A stretch of DNA of 64,000 bases from Hymenobacter sp. BRD67 (GTDB taxonomy: Bacteria > Bacteroidota > Bacteroidia > Cytophagales > Hymenobacteraceae): assembly GCF_013256425.1 (NCBI RefSeq), contig NZ_CP053904.1, positions 806,001 to 870,000 on the forward strand. Reading direction: 5' to 3'. Under the pieces are notes generated by a model, which worked only from the letters and a program-made list of their open reading frames with translations, searched no databases and was not told the DNA's origin. The translations under genes were made by a program, and so were the position numbers. Positions 19,930 to 28,480 of the stretch are shown here, piece after piece. Within the stretch, counting starts at the first letter, position 1, and each line of letters opens with the position of its first letter.

Positions 19930-21256
19930 ATGAAAAGAAGAATTTTTGTTAAAAATGCCTCTCTAACTACTTTAGGCGTAAGCGCAGTTGGGCTACTGGA
20001 ATCCTATAGCAAAAATTCTATAGGTGACAACAAGCTGAAAGTAAACGAGCAGCGCATGGTAAGCCGCATTACTGAATTTGCTAAATTCGGCATGGACGAT
20101 AAAGGTCATGGCTACCGGGTTGCGTTCACTAAAGGAGATATTGACGGAAGAGCCTGGTTTATCGAGCAGCTGAAAAAGGCCGGGCTCGACCCGGTTATTG
20201 ATGCAGCCGGAAATATTATCGGTAAACGAAAAGGAAAAAATCAGGCGCTCAAACCCATTGCTTTCGGTTCGCACATTGACATGGTTCCGGATGGGGGAAA
20301 CTACGATGGGCCGGTGGGTTCAATCGGGGCGTTAGAAGTAATTGACGTGCTGAACGAAAATAAGCTAGTGACCGAGCATCCGCTGGAAGTAATTATTTTT
20401 TCCAATGAGGAGGGAGGCACTATCGGTAGTATGGCGATGGCGGGCGCATTAACCAAAGAGGGGTTGCAGCAAAAAAGCCAAAATGGCTTAACTATGGCGG
20501 AAGGAATTAAGGCAATTGGCGGTAACCCCGATACTATTCAATCCTGCATCCGAAAAAAGGGAGACATTCACGCCTGGCTGGAATTGCATATCGAGCAAGG
20601 GGCATTCTGGAGCGGGAGCACGTACAGATTGGCGTAGTAGAGGGAATTGTAGGAATTGTGCACTGGGAAGTCACAGTAGAAGGTTTTGCCAACCATGCGG
20701 GTACCACCCCCATGAATATGCGGCAGGATGCCCTGCTGGCTTCGGCCAGACTCATCATTGCCGTAAATGAAGTCATTAACTCTGTACCAGGGAATCAGGT
20801 AGGTACTATTGGGAAAATCGCCGCAACGCCCAATGCCTACAATGTAATTCCGGGTAAAGTGGTAATGGGGCTGGAGATACGGGATTTGGTAGCCGATAAA
20901 ATTGAGACGCTCTTTCGTGAGATAGAAAAGCGGGCCGCCGCAATAGCCACCGAAAGCAAAACGACTATCAGGTTTGAGCGGCAGGCAAACGCCTCTAAGC
21001 CAGCCCTCACGGATAAGAAATTACAGCAAGCCATCAATACAGCTGCTAAAGCCCTGGGTTTAAGTACAAAGCTTATGCAAAGCGGGGCGGGCCATGACTC
21101 ACAGGAAATCGCCGCAATCGCCCCTGTGGCCATGATTTTCGTCCCGAGTGTCGGGGCATCAGTCATGCGTACAAAGAATTTACCACAGCGGCAGACATGG
21201 CTAATGGTGCTAATGTGCTTTTGCAAACGATACTGGCTATCGACAAGGACAAGTAG
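19930..21256 (+). CDS. M20 family amidase (hydantoinase/carbamoylase type), frame broken twice
   Basis: About 442 residues after repair. The N terminus (KRRIFVKNASLTTLGVS) resembles a Tat or Sec signal. Zinc-peptidase landmarks are FGSHIDMVPDGGNYDGPVG, VIIFSNEEGG (metal-binding Glu pair), LHIEQG, the dimerisation-domain stretch HAGTTPMNMRQDAL, and SGAGHDSQEIA near the end. These place it in the N-carbamoyl-L-amino-acid hydrolase/allantoate amidohydrolase branch. Both breaks fall in GGGG runs, at 20599-20602 and 21153-21156. Adding a base at each gives continuous LHIEQGGILEREHVQIGVVEG and a normal C terminus ending at TAG 21256. Its composition looks less GC-rich than its neighbours, and homologous palindromic repeats flank it on both sides. 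Confidence 0.88.
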
Positions 21257-21288
21257 AGTTTGCGCAGACCGCAGAGGTCAGGGGCATA

Positions 21289-21425
21289 GAAGCGGGTTAG
21301 AAAGTCTGGTTGGGCAGTATCGCGGGCGGGCTGCTTATCGTGCGCCCAAAATCGTTCGGCTAACGAGCGGGCTGCCGGCGAAAAAGCCGGCAGCCCGCTG
21401 CGGCCCCGGCTTCCTAAACCGCTTC
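21289..21425. repeat. Dispersed palindromic repeat, copy 3, right of the M20 gene
   Basis: About 137 bp, homologous to 19788-19905 (see there). The right arm ends CCTAAACCGCTTC, and an internal stem AGCGGGCTGCCGGC / GCCGGCAGCCCGCT flanks a short AT-rich loop. The rest of the 399 bp gap up to 21655 holds a terminator hairpin (21464-21504) and a short GCTGAGCCTGTCGAAGCA motif near 21548. Confidence 0.85.
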
Positions 21426-21463
21426 ATAGTGCATCTCTGAAATGAAAATCAGGGAGCCGCGTT

Positions 21464-21504
21464 AAAAAAATAACAGAACGCCGTGCTCAGCTAGCGTTCT
21501 GTTA
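21464..21504 (-). terminator. Rho-independent terminator for the second LytTR regulator
   Basis: A perfect 11-bp stem (21471-21481 with 21494-21504) is followed on the minus strand by a run of T (21470-21464). It sits about 150 bp past the stop of the regulator at 21656. Confidence 0.75.
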
Positions 21505-21655
21505 GTAAGAAAGTAGAAAGCTGATTGCCAAATTGAAAGGCCGGCCTGCTGAGCCTGTCGAAGCAGGACGTTTAAATAGATTTTCCGACTTTACTAGCCA
21601 GCTTCTGTGAGGCAAAGCGTTGGCATAATCCACCAAACAACGAAAAATAAACAGC

Positions 21656-22396
21656 TTATAAGCTCATCAGCTCCCGGAATAGCCCCGACTGGCTGCGCGA
21701 CACCTCTACTTCCGGCCCGTTGCGCAGGCGGATTTTGAGTGTGTTGCTGAACCAGGGCTCGATACCGGCAATCCACTGCAGGTTGAGTATCTGCTGGCGG
21801 TTGGCGCGAAAGAATACTTTGGGGTCGAGGCGGGCTTCGAGCTGTTGCAGGCTGCGCGGAATCAGCGGCTGGTGCTGCTCGAAATACACCCGCGTGGCGC
21901 TACCGCTGATTTCGAAGAGCCGGATATCAGCCAGATGTACAAACCAGCAGCGCTCGCCGTCTTTCACAAACACCTGGTCCTGGGCCGTGAGGTAGGGCAG
22001 AGTAGGGCCGGCCGGGCGCGGCAGATGGGCCGGAGCCAGCGGCGGCGCCAATAGCCTGATTTTTTCGAGGGCCGCTGCCAGGCGTGTCTCGCTCACGGGC
22101 TTTAGCAGATAATCCAGGGCATTCACCTCAAATGCTTTGAGGGCATACTGGTCGTAGGCAGTAGTGAAAATGACGTGCGGAGCCGGCCCATCGAGCGAAG
22201 CCAGCAGGTCGAAGCCCGTCTGGCCGGGCATGTGAATATCCAGAAACAGCACATCGGGCCGCAGCGTCCGAATCTGTTGCCGGGCCTCGTCGGCGTGGCG
22301 CGCCTCGCCCACCACTTCTACCTCCGGAAAGGCGCGCAGCAGGTGGCGCAGCTCGGTACGGGCCAGGCGGGAGTCGTCAATGAGCAGGGCGTTCAT
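21656..22396 (-). CDS. LytTR-family response regulator (second pair)
   Basis: A 246-residue regulator. The start at ATG 22396 gives the receiver N terminus MNALLIDDSRLAR; the longer in-frame extension is antisense-like sequence inside the kinase gene. The phosphoacceptor is Asp53 in VLFLDIHMPG, with FTTAYDQYALKAF and YLLKPVSETR completing the receiver. The LytTR DNA-binding domain (about 140-243) contains LADIRLFEISGSATRVYF and FFRANRQQILNLQWIAGIEPWF. It overlaps the upstream kinase gene by 20 bp, so the two are translationally coupled. Confidence 0.95.
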   Translation of the reverse strand: MNALLIDDSRLARTELRHLLRAFPEVEVVGEARHADEARQQIRTLRPDVLFLDIHMPGQTGFDLLASLDGPAPHVIFTTAYDQYALKAFEVNALDYLLKPVSETRLAAALEKIRLLAPPLAPAHLPRPAGPTLPYLTAQDQVFVKDGERCWFVHLADIRLFEISGSATRVYFEQHQPLIPRSLQQLEARLDPKVFFRANRQQILNLQWIAGIEPWFSNTLKIRLRNGPEVEVSRSQSGLFRELMSL

Positions 22397-23477
22397 GCAG
22401 CAAGAGTTGAGGGTGATGAACTGGCAGCTGAAGTTCGGCCAGCACGGTATCGGGCAGCAGCGGGTCGGGGCCGATGGCAAAGCGGGCGGCAGCTCCGAAC
22501 AGCAGCCCCAGGCGCTCCTGCACGTTGCGCACGCCCAGGCCGGGATGGCCCGGCTGTGGCGCATAGGTGCCGGTATTGCGCACCGCTATAAGCAAGCCCG
22601 TACCGGCCTCATTAAGCTGGGCGCTTACGCTGAGCTGCCCCCCGGCCGGGCGCGGAGCCAGCCCGTGCTTGATAGCATTCTCGACCAGCAGCTGCAGGGT
22701 CATGGGCGGCAGCAGGGCCGGTAGCGCGGCCGGCATCACATCAAGCGAGTAATGCAGGCGCTCTTCGAGCTGCATGGCTTCCAGCTGCAGGTAATTCTCC
22801 ACGATTTCGAGCTCCGTGGCCAGCGGTACCTGCTCGGCCCCGTTGCGCTGCATGGAGTAGCGCAGCAGCTCGGCCAGGTGCGTCATCATGGCGCGGGCGC
22901 GGGCGGGGTCTTCCATCACCAGGGCCCGGATATTGTTGAGGCCATTGAAGAGAAAATGGGGGTTGAGCTGGGCTTGCAGCGTGCGCATCTCGGCCTCGCG
23001 GGCCGTGGCGGCGAGCTTCCATTTATCGACCTCTGCCGAGCGGTAGTTGTCGAAATAATGCAGGCCAAAGTAGATGGCCGACCAGCCCCAGAGCACAAAA
23101 AACACATTGAGTGTGTAGCCAATGTACTGCACCCACGGAAACCCCTGGCTGCTGGTAGTGGGCCGCAACAGGCTAAAAAACAGGCTTGTAAGCAGCCCGA
23201 TGGTGGTGATGCTGACTACAGTTACCAGCAGGTGCGCCAGCAGCAGCCGGGGCAGCAGCGCCAAAAGTGGCAGCCGCACCCAGCCGTGCCGCTTGAGGTA
23301 GCGCCGCAGCAAATGGCTGAACAGCAGTAGCGTTGCCGCTACGATGATTTCTACCGCGATAATTTCCAGCGAGAAACGCCCGAAAATGCTCGCCAGAAGA
23401 CCACCGAACAGGCCATATAGCGCCCATCCTATACCCTGAAGTGTCCAGTAAAGACGAGGACGAAGAATACCAGGCAT
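22377..23477 (-). CDS. LytS/YehU-type sensor histidine kinase (second pair)
   Basis: A 366-residue inner-membrane kinase with four hydrophobic segments in residues 12-140. The phosphoacceptor His174 lies in LQAQLNPHFLFNGLNNIRAL, and the ATPase part has LLVENAIKHGLAPR and the G-box LGVRNVQERLGLLF. Its gene overlaps the response regulator gene by 20 bp. Compared with the first pair (10690-12695) it is in opposite orientation and clearly paralogous. A short TAATA-rich region precedes it. The signal is unknown. Confidence 0.94.
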   Translation of the reverse strand: MPGILRPRLYWTLQGIGWALYGLFGGLLASIFGRFSLEIIAVEIIVAATLLLFSHLLRRYLKRHGWVRLPLLALLPRLLLAHLLVTVVSITTIGLLTSLFFSLLRPTTSSQGFPWVQYIGYTLNVFFVLWGWSAIYFGLHYFDNYRSAEVDKWKLAATAREAEMRTLQAQLNPHFLFNGLNNIRALVMEDPARARAMMTHLAELLRYSMQRNGAEQVPLATELEIVENYLQLEAMQLEERLHYSLDVMPAALPALLPPMTLQLLVENAIKHGLAPRPAGGQLSVSAQLNEAGTGLLIAVRNTGTYAPQPGHPGLGVRNVQERLGLLFGAAARFAIGPDPLLPDTVLAELQLPVHHPQLLLHERPAH

Positions 23478-23589
23478 AAATTAGCCAATTGCTGAGAGGA
23501 GAACCGAAAGCTACTGCCAGGCCGCAGCCCGGCAATAGCACCAGGCAAAGCGAGGTGACTTTTGGCTGGTTAATAGCGTATTTATTATA

Positions 23590-23650
23590 TAATAAAAAAA
23601 ATATATGTATGCTAAGCTGCGAGCAGCCTGGCTGCCAGGCTGCTCGCAGC
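23590..23650 (-). terminator. Strong palindromic terminator behind the alpha/beta hydrolase
   Basis: A near-perfect 35-nt palindrome (17-bp arms around a single central base, 23616-23650) starts 2 bp after the hydrolase stop. On the minus strand it is followed by a T-rich tract (8 T near 23601-23594). Confidence 0.8.
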
Positions 23651-23652
23651 GC

Positions 23653-24567
23653 TTACCGGGTGGCCACCCGGCGCTGCTTGAGAAAGCCATCGGTTTGGGC
23701 AAAAAACCAGGCAGTATCGTCATACATCACGAAGTGGCGGCCGGCTTCCGACAGCTCGATGCGGGCCGTAGGCAGCTTGGCATACTGCTGGGTGAAGATG
23801 GCGCGCGTACTTTCTTTTGTAGCGCCGTAGGCCTTGTAGGCCGCCCAGGTGCCCAGCACCAGCACCGGCTGCTGAATGCGCGCCAGGTCGGCCCGCAGGT
23901 CGGTGACGTACATATCGTACATGGCCTGGGCCACAGTGGCGGGGTCGGAGGCCAGGCCCCAGCGGGCCACCTGCGTGATGCGGGCGGTGTCGGTGACCAT
24001 GCCGGCCACCAGCTGGCGCTCGGCGGCCAGGGGCAGGCGGCCTTTGCTCATTTGCTGGCGCAGCTGCTCGGCCTGGGGGCGGGCGCTTTCGGCCGTAGTG
24101 GCGGGGTTTTGAATGGCCGAAAGGAAGGGCAGCGAATCTACTATTTCGAGCGGACCGAGGGCCGTGGGGTCAGTAGCTGCCATCCACAAGGCCAGAAAGC
24201 CGCCCAGGCTGTGGCCAATGACGACTGGCCGCCGCAGCTGCTGGGCTTTGATATAGGCCAGCAGCTGGTCGCGGGTGTCTTGCAGCAGGTGCCCGGATAC
24301 CGGCTGCTGCGGTGCCACGCCGCCAAAGCCCGCCAGCGAGATAACGTGGCACTGATACTGGCCTTGGTAGCGGGCCACGGTTTCGTTCCATACCGCGCCG
24401 GGGCAGGTGAGGCCTGGAATGAGGATAACCGGCTGGCCCTTGCCCACTACCCTAACCTCGAACGTGGGATGAGCGGCCGGGGCCGGCTGGGCCGCCAGGC
24501 GGCTTGCTGGTAGCGCCAGCACGAGGGCGAGTACAAAAATCCAGCGCGAAAGCAGGGAAGTAAACAT
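23653..24567 (-). CDS. Secreted alpha/beta-fold hydrolase
   Basis: A 304-residue protein with a signal peptide ending near RLAAQ. I start it at ATG 24567, because the upstream frame lacks any domain and would bury the signal peptide. The alpha/beta hydrolase core has VILIPGLTCPGAVW (oxyanion region), the nucleophile elbow VIGHSLGG with Ser120, and a late GRHFVMYDD supplying the catalytic His. It acts outside the inner membrane on an ester or amide. Cap residues give no clear substrate. It is transcribed divergently from gluconokinase and ends in a strong terminator. Confidence 0.88.
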   Translation of the reverse strand: MFTSLLSRWIFVLALVLALPASRLAAQPAPAAHPTFEVRVVGKGQPVILIPGLTCPGAVWNETVARYQGQYQCHVISLAGFGGVAPQQPVSGHLLQDTRDQLLAYIKAQQLRRPVVIGHSLGGFLALWMAATDPTALGPLEIVDSLPFLSAIQNPATTAESARPQAEQLRQQMSKGRLPLAAERQLVAGMVTDTARITQVARWGLASDPATVAQAMYDMYVTDLRADLARIQQPVLVLGTWAAYKAYGATKESTRAIFTQQYAKLPTARIELSEAGRHFVMYDDTAWFFAQTDGFLKQRRVATR

Positions 24568-24743
24568 AGCTGAAAGGGGTGGATGGTGAAAGAATAGGTC
24601 AAACCTACCCGCTGGCACCACGCCCTTCAAGCCAACCAGCGGCGAGCGGTAAGAGCACCCGGCCGAGTGGTAAAAACCCCTGGTCGAACTGCCAGCCCCT
24701 GGTGCCGTTGGCCTAGCCACCACTGCGAGCGTTATTTGTGCTT

Positions 24744-25307
24744 ATGAACCAACCAAACATCATTGTCATGGGCGTCTCGGGCTGTGGCAAGACCACCGTG
24801 GGCAAGCTGCTGGCCCAGCGCATTGGCCGGCCCTTTTACGATGGCGACGACTTTCACCCGGCCGCCAACGTGGCCAAGATGGCCCAGGGCATTCCGCTCA
24901 CCGACGAAGACCGCGCCGGCTGGCTCGCCACCCTGGCCGCCGACCTCGGGCAGTGGGAGCAGGCCGGCGGGGCCGTGCTGGCCTGCTCGGCCCTGCGGGA
25001 AAGCTACCGCCAAACCCTGCAGGCCGGCGCACAGTTGCCCTTGCAGTGGGTGTTTCTCGATGGTGACCCCGCCGTGCTGCGTGCCCGCCTTACCGACCGG
25101 CAGGGCCATTATATGAAAGCCGATATGCTTGATTCGCAGCTGGCTACGCTGGAGCGACCTGCCTACGGCCTGCGCCTCAGCATCGAGGACACGCCCGAGC
25201 AGCTGGTGGCGCAGGTGATAACCCAGCTGCAGCTACCCGAAAAGCCACTACCGGCCGCCACGCCCATGCCGCCACTTACCAAAACGTCCGGCTCACTCCC
25301 AGGGTGA
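24744..25307 (+). CDS. gntK: Gluconokinase
   Basis: A 187-residue P-loop kinase that phosphorylates D-gluconate to 6-phosphogluconate. The start is ATG 24744, preferred over a GTG two codons upstream. The Walker A motif GVSGCGKTT is at 10-18, followed by YDGDDFHPAANVAKMAQGIPLTDEDR, the signature gluconate-binding segment. VLACSALRESYR and the lid HYMKADMLDSQLATLERP are equally typical. Length and motif order match GntK/IdnK. It stands alone between a divergent hydrolase gene and a convergent outer-membrane protein gene, overlapping the 3' end of the latter by about 32 bp. Confidence 0.95.
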   Translation: MNQPNIIVMGVSGCGKTTVGKLLAQRIGRPFYDGDDFHPAANVAKMAQGIPLTDEDRAGWLATLAADLGQWEQAGGAVLACSALRESYRQTLQAGAQLPLQWVFLDGDPAVLRARLTDRQGHYMKADMLDSQLATLERPAYGLRLSIEDTPEQLVAQVITQLQLPEKPLPAATPMPPLTKTSGSLPG

Positions 25308-26126
25308 GGTAAAAAAAAGCGCCGCTCTCGCCCCGGTGGGTACGTGCAGGGGCACCAGGTAGCTGGGCGTAGCCGATAAGCTAAAGCGCCCCGCCGCCAG
25401 CGCAATCGGCACTGAGAGAGTGTAGCCCAGCGTACTGAACGCCGGCGAGTCGGGCTCCTTAAATACGGTGGTAGTGCCGCGCCGGGCGTTCTTAACGCGG
25501 CTGGTTTGGCCCAGCGAGGCGGCGTAGAAATGCTGGCTGCCCGCGCCCAGCTCCACGGTTGGCTCTATCAACAGGGTATCGTGGCCCAGCGCGGGCAGCT
25601 GAAAGCGGTGGCTCAGGTCGAGGCTCAGCACCACGTCGTGGGTATTGCCCACAAACACGTCGGCGCTGAGGCTGGCCGTGGCAAAGCCAAAAAACTGCGT
25701 AACGCTGGCGCTGAGGTCATTGCGCAGCGAAGCTTGCACCAGCGCACTTTCTCCGTAGGAAAACAGGTGGGTGTACTGCACGGTCCAGTATGTGTCGGAC
25801 TCGCTCACCGATTGCCACCCCGCCATTGCTTCGCCAAAGTTGATAAAAGGCTCGTGCAGCGTTTGGTAATTATACGAATGGTTGAGGTATAATGAGCTGA
25901 TAAACCCTGTCGGGGCCTGGTAGGTGAGGGTAGTGCCGAGGTAGCCCTTATCGTCGGCGGCCTGGGGTGCCCGTTGCAGATAAGTAGTGCGGTTGGCCGA
26001 CGCAAGGCCCACCGTGAGGCGGGGCGGTGGCGTAGCCGACGAGTCGGCGTCGGGAGAAAAGCTACCAGCTACTGCCGAAAAAATCGGACTACTGAGCAGT
26101 AGGCAGCAGCAAAAAGTGCGGCGCAT
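25276..26126 (-). CDS. Outer-membrane beta-barrel protein, frame broken once near the C terminus
   Basis: About 283 residues. A signal peptide (MRRTFCCCLLLSSPIFSAVA) is followed by alternating amphipathic beta strands throughout. As read, the frame ends in TSPWE without a barrel signature. Restoring one base in the C run 25331-25334 gives GAFFYLTLGVSRTFW, a normal terminal strand with an aromatic last residue, ending at TAA 25276. The start is set at ATG 26126 for the signal peptide. No specific channel or adhesin family is recognisable. With the repaired end, it overlaps gntK tail-to-tail by 32 bp. Confidence 0.75.
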
Positions 26127-26320
26127 AAAAAGGGTGAGAGAGGCAAAGGTCGGCAAAAGATTCGGCTCAGCAGCAGGTGGGAGTGGGCCCCTGCGAGCCG
26201 GTAGGTTCAGATGCCGGGCAAGGTGTAAGGTTTAATCAGGGTTAGGAGCTTAAAAATATGCGCCGGTATTGGCCAAAGGCCATGCCAGGGCGGACCTTTG
26301 CGCCACTAGCTGTATTTGTT

Positions 26321-28477
26321 ATGATGAAGAAAAGGTGGCTGCTGAGCCTTTTATTGCTGCTGGCCGCCGGCGTGGCCCACGCCCAGGGGGCCGCGCCGGG
26401 CACTCCGCTGCTGCGCAGTCTTTCCCTCACGTTCGACACCGTGCGCTATAGCCTCGGCGAGCAGATGCTGACCGTGGCGGGCGAGCCACGCCTGTATTTT
26501 TATTACCACAACGATGACCAGGTGGCCGAACTGCGCCTGGTGCCGCTGCGGCCCGGTCGCCGGGCCCCGCGCCTGCTGCCCTCGCCCGACTATGTACTGC
26601 AAGACTCGCTCGTGGCCAGCGCCAGTGGCGAGTATCGCGGAATGCTGCACTTTCGCAACCTTACCGGCGTGCCTTTTGTGCGGCTGGCTTTTGCGCCGGC
26701 TACCGACTCGGCCGGCCGGCTGGCCCGCGCCCAGCAGCTTATCAGCCTGCTGCCGCTGACCCGCACTACGCTCGACGCCCGCGTGAGCAACTCCGAGCTG
26801 TTTATTGGCGAAGAGAAAGTGCTGGAAGTGAGCACCAACAACCTGGCCAACGTGCGCATCAGCAACGACTGGACCAAAAACCAGGATATCGACTACAAGC
26901 TGGCGCGCGAAAAAAACGGCCTGTTTCTGCACCTGGTACCCAATGCGCTGGGGCCGCACTCGGTGGTAGTGCGCGCCCTGGCCGAGCGCCCGCACCTCGA
27001 CGGCGCGGGTCGCCTCACCTACCAGCTGCCGCCGCTGCGCCTCGATTTTGTGGTGAAAGCCAGCCGCCTGCGCTTTCTTACTGCCGAGCGCAAGGACGTA
27101 ACTTACGATGAGGCCGGCCGCAGCCAGGGCATAGAGTTTGTGCTTGATGATGGCCACAATTTTGACTTGCACCGCACCTATCGCGTGGAGGCGCAGCAGG
27201 AGCCAGGCGGCGCCCTTATAGCCGAAATATACACCCGAAACTATATATCAAACGACCGGGTGCTGTGCCAGCTGCGGGTGTACAACCCGCACCGCCAAAG
27301 CGAGGGCTATCTCTACATCAAGGACGGCGACGTGGCGAAGTACATTACGAATTTTGACATTACGCCCCGGCCGCGCATTGCCGCCATCAGCGTGCTGCAC
27401 CGGGGCGGCGACTGGACCTCAAGCACTACCATCAGCCCCAGCGAAACCGTGGATGTACGCCTCGAAGGCGAGTCGCTGCTGAAAGGCCGCTACCATTTCG
27501 ATGGCGTATCGGTAGTACCCTCCGACTCCTCGACGCGCTCCGAAAAGGCCGTGATTTATCGCTTGCAGGTGCCGCTGGCCATTGTGCGCAAGCGGGTGGC
27601 GGTGTTTGATGGCGGTACACCCACCGATTTTTCGCTCAGCGTGAAGGAAGCCCAGCGCCCGCACCCGCTCAACTTTGTGCAGGTGAACTACGGCAACGGC
27701 CCGCACCCCATTACCCAGCTCAACGGCCCTGTGCTCTACGACCGCACCATTTCCGATGTGGTTGTTAGCTTCAATACCAATGCCATCGACCAGTCATCCG
27801 ACCTCTACGGCCGCCAGTACCTGGCGCTGGACGTGCGGATTCTCGACGACAAGGGCAACCTCATCGACCAGCAGCGGGTCGATAACCTCACTATCTGCCC
27901 CGGCGAGTCGTCGCCGCGCTCGGCCTACTACCAGGGCAACGACTGCCAGGTGGGCAACCTGAACCTGAACACCATCCTGACCCGCAAAACCTACGACCTC
28001 GATGCCTGGTACCGCATCGTGATTGTGATTAAGCACAACCCGCTGCAATACACCACCAAAGGCTATTCGCAGCAGGTTGAGCTGGTGCTGCGCCGCCATG
28101 TCAATTTTGATATCAACGTGAGCTTCCCGGCGGGCCTGCTCACCAAGATTAAGAACGTCGATGGCTATGGCAGCTTCAGCGGCATCAGCCTGGCTACGCT
28201 GGCCCAGCTCAGCTTTTATGCCCCCGACCGCATCAACAAGCTGCGGCCCTACCGCATCGGGGCGGGCTTTGTGGCCCTCAACGCCTTCAACCTGTCGTCG
28301 AATAACGACCCGAACAATCCGGTGCAGCGCGACCTGGGCATCGTGATTCTGGGCTCCGTAACGCCCATTCGAACGGGGGCCCGGCTCACGTTTCCGCTCT
28401 ACCTGGGCGGCGGCTATTTGCTGTCGCAGGGCAAGCCATTTCTGCTGTTCGGGCCGGGCATTGGCGTAACGCTCTAG
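26321..28477 (+). CDS. Large secreted protein of unknown function
   Basis: A 718-residue protein with a signal peptide (KRWLLSLLLLLAAGVAHAQ). I do not recognise a named family. The visible structure is a beta-rich N-terminal part, several repeated Ig-like stretches (for example around LDARVSNSELFIGEEKVLEVSTNNLANVRIS and PRPRIAAISVLHRGGDW...), a pair of Cys at TICPGESSP and GNDCQVGN, and a C-terminal ~130 residues of Gly-rich strands ending FGPGIGVTL. That end suggests a small membrane-associated barrel or curved beta sheet. It may be a periplasmic or outer-membrane structural protein of the Cytophagales. Its stop lies 3 bp from the stop of the convergent TonB receptor, and it has its own 194 bp upstream region. 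Confidence 0.8.
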   Translation: MMKKRWLLSLLLLLAAGVAHAQGAAPGTPLLRSLSLTFDTVRYSLGEQMLTVAGEPRLYFYYHNDDQVAELRLVPLRPGRRAPRLLPSPDYVLQDSLVASASGEYRGMLHFRNLTGVPFVRLAFAPATDSAGRLARAQQLISLLPLTRTTLDARVSNSELFIGEEKVLEVSTNNLANVRISNDWTKNQDIDYKLAREKNGLFLHLVPNALGPHSVVVRALAERPHLDGAGRLTYQLPPLRLDFVVKASRLRFLTAERKDVTYDEAGRSQGIEFVLDDGHNFDLHRTYRVEAQQEPGGALIAEIYTRNYISNDRVLCQLRVYNPHRQSEGYLYIKDGDVAKYITNFDITPRPRIAAISVLHRGGDWTSSTTISPSETVDVRLEGESLLKGRYHFDGVSVVPSDSSTRSEKAVIYRLQVPLAIVRKRVAVFDGGTPTDFSLSVKEAQRPHPLNFVQVNYGNGPHPITQLNGPVLYDRTISDVVVSFNTNAIDQSSDLYGRQYLALDVRILDDKGNLIDQQRVDNLTICPGESSPRSAYYQGNDCQVGNLNLNTILTRKTYDLDAWYRIVIVIKHNPLQYTTKGYSQQVELVLRRHVNFDINVSFPAGLLTKIKNVDGYGSFSGISLATLAQLSFYAPDRINKLRPYRIGAGFVALNAFNLSSNNDPNNPVQRDLGIVILGSVTPIRTGARLTFPLYLGGGYLLSQGKPFLLFGPGIGVTL

Positions 28478-28480
28478 CGG

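Noticed and set aside
19788..21425. A composite transposon carrying the M20 gene
   Set aside because: The flanking elements contain no transposase or terminal target duplications, so a true composite transposon is not supported; only repeat-flanked placement can be claimed.
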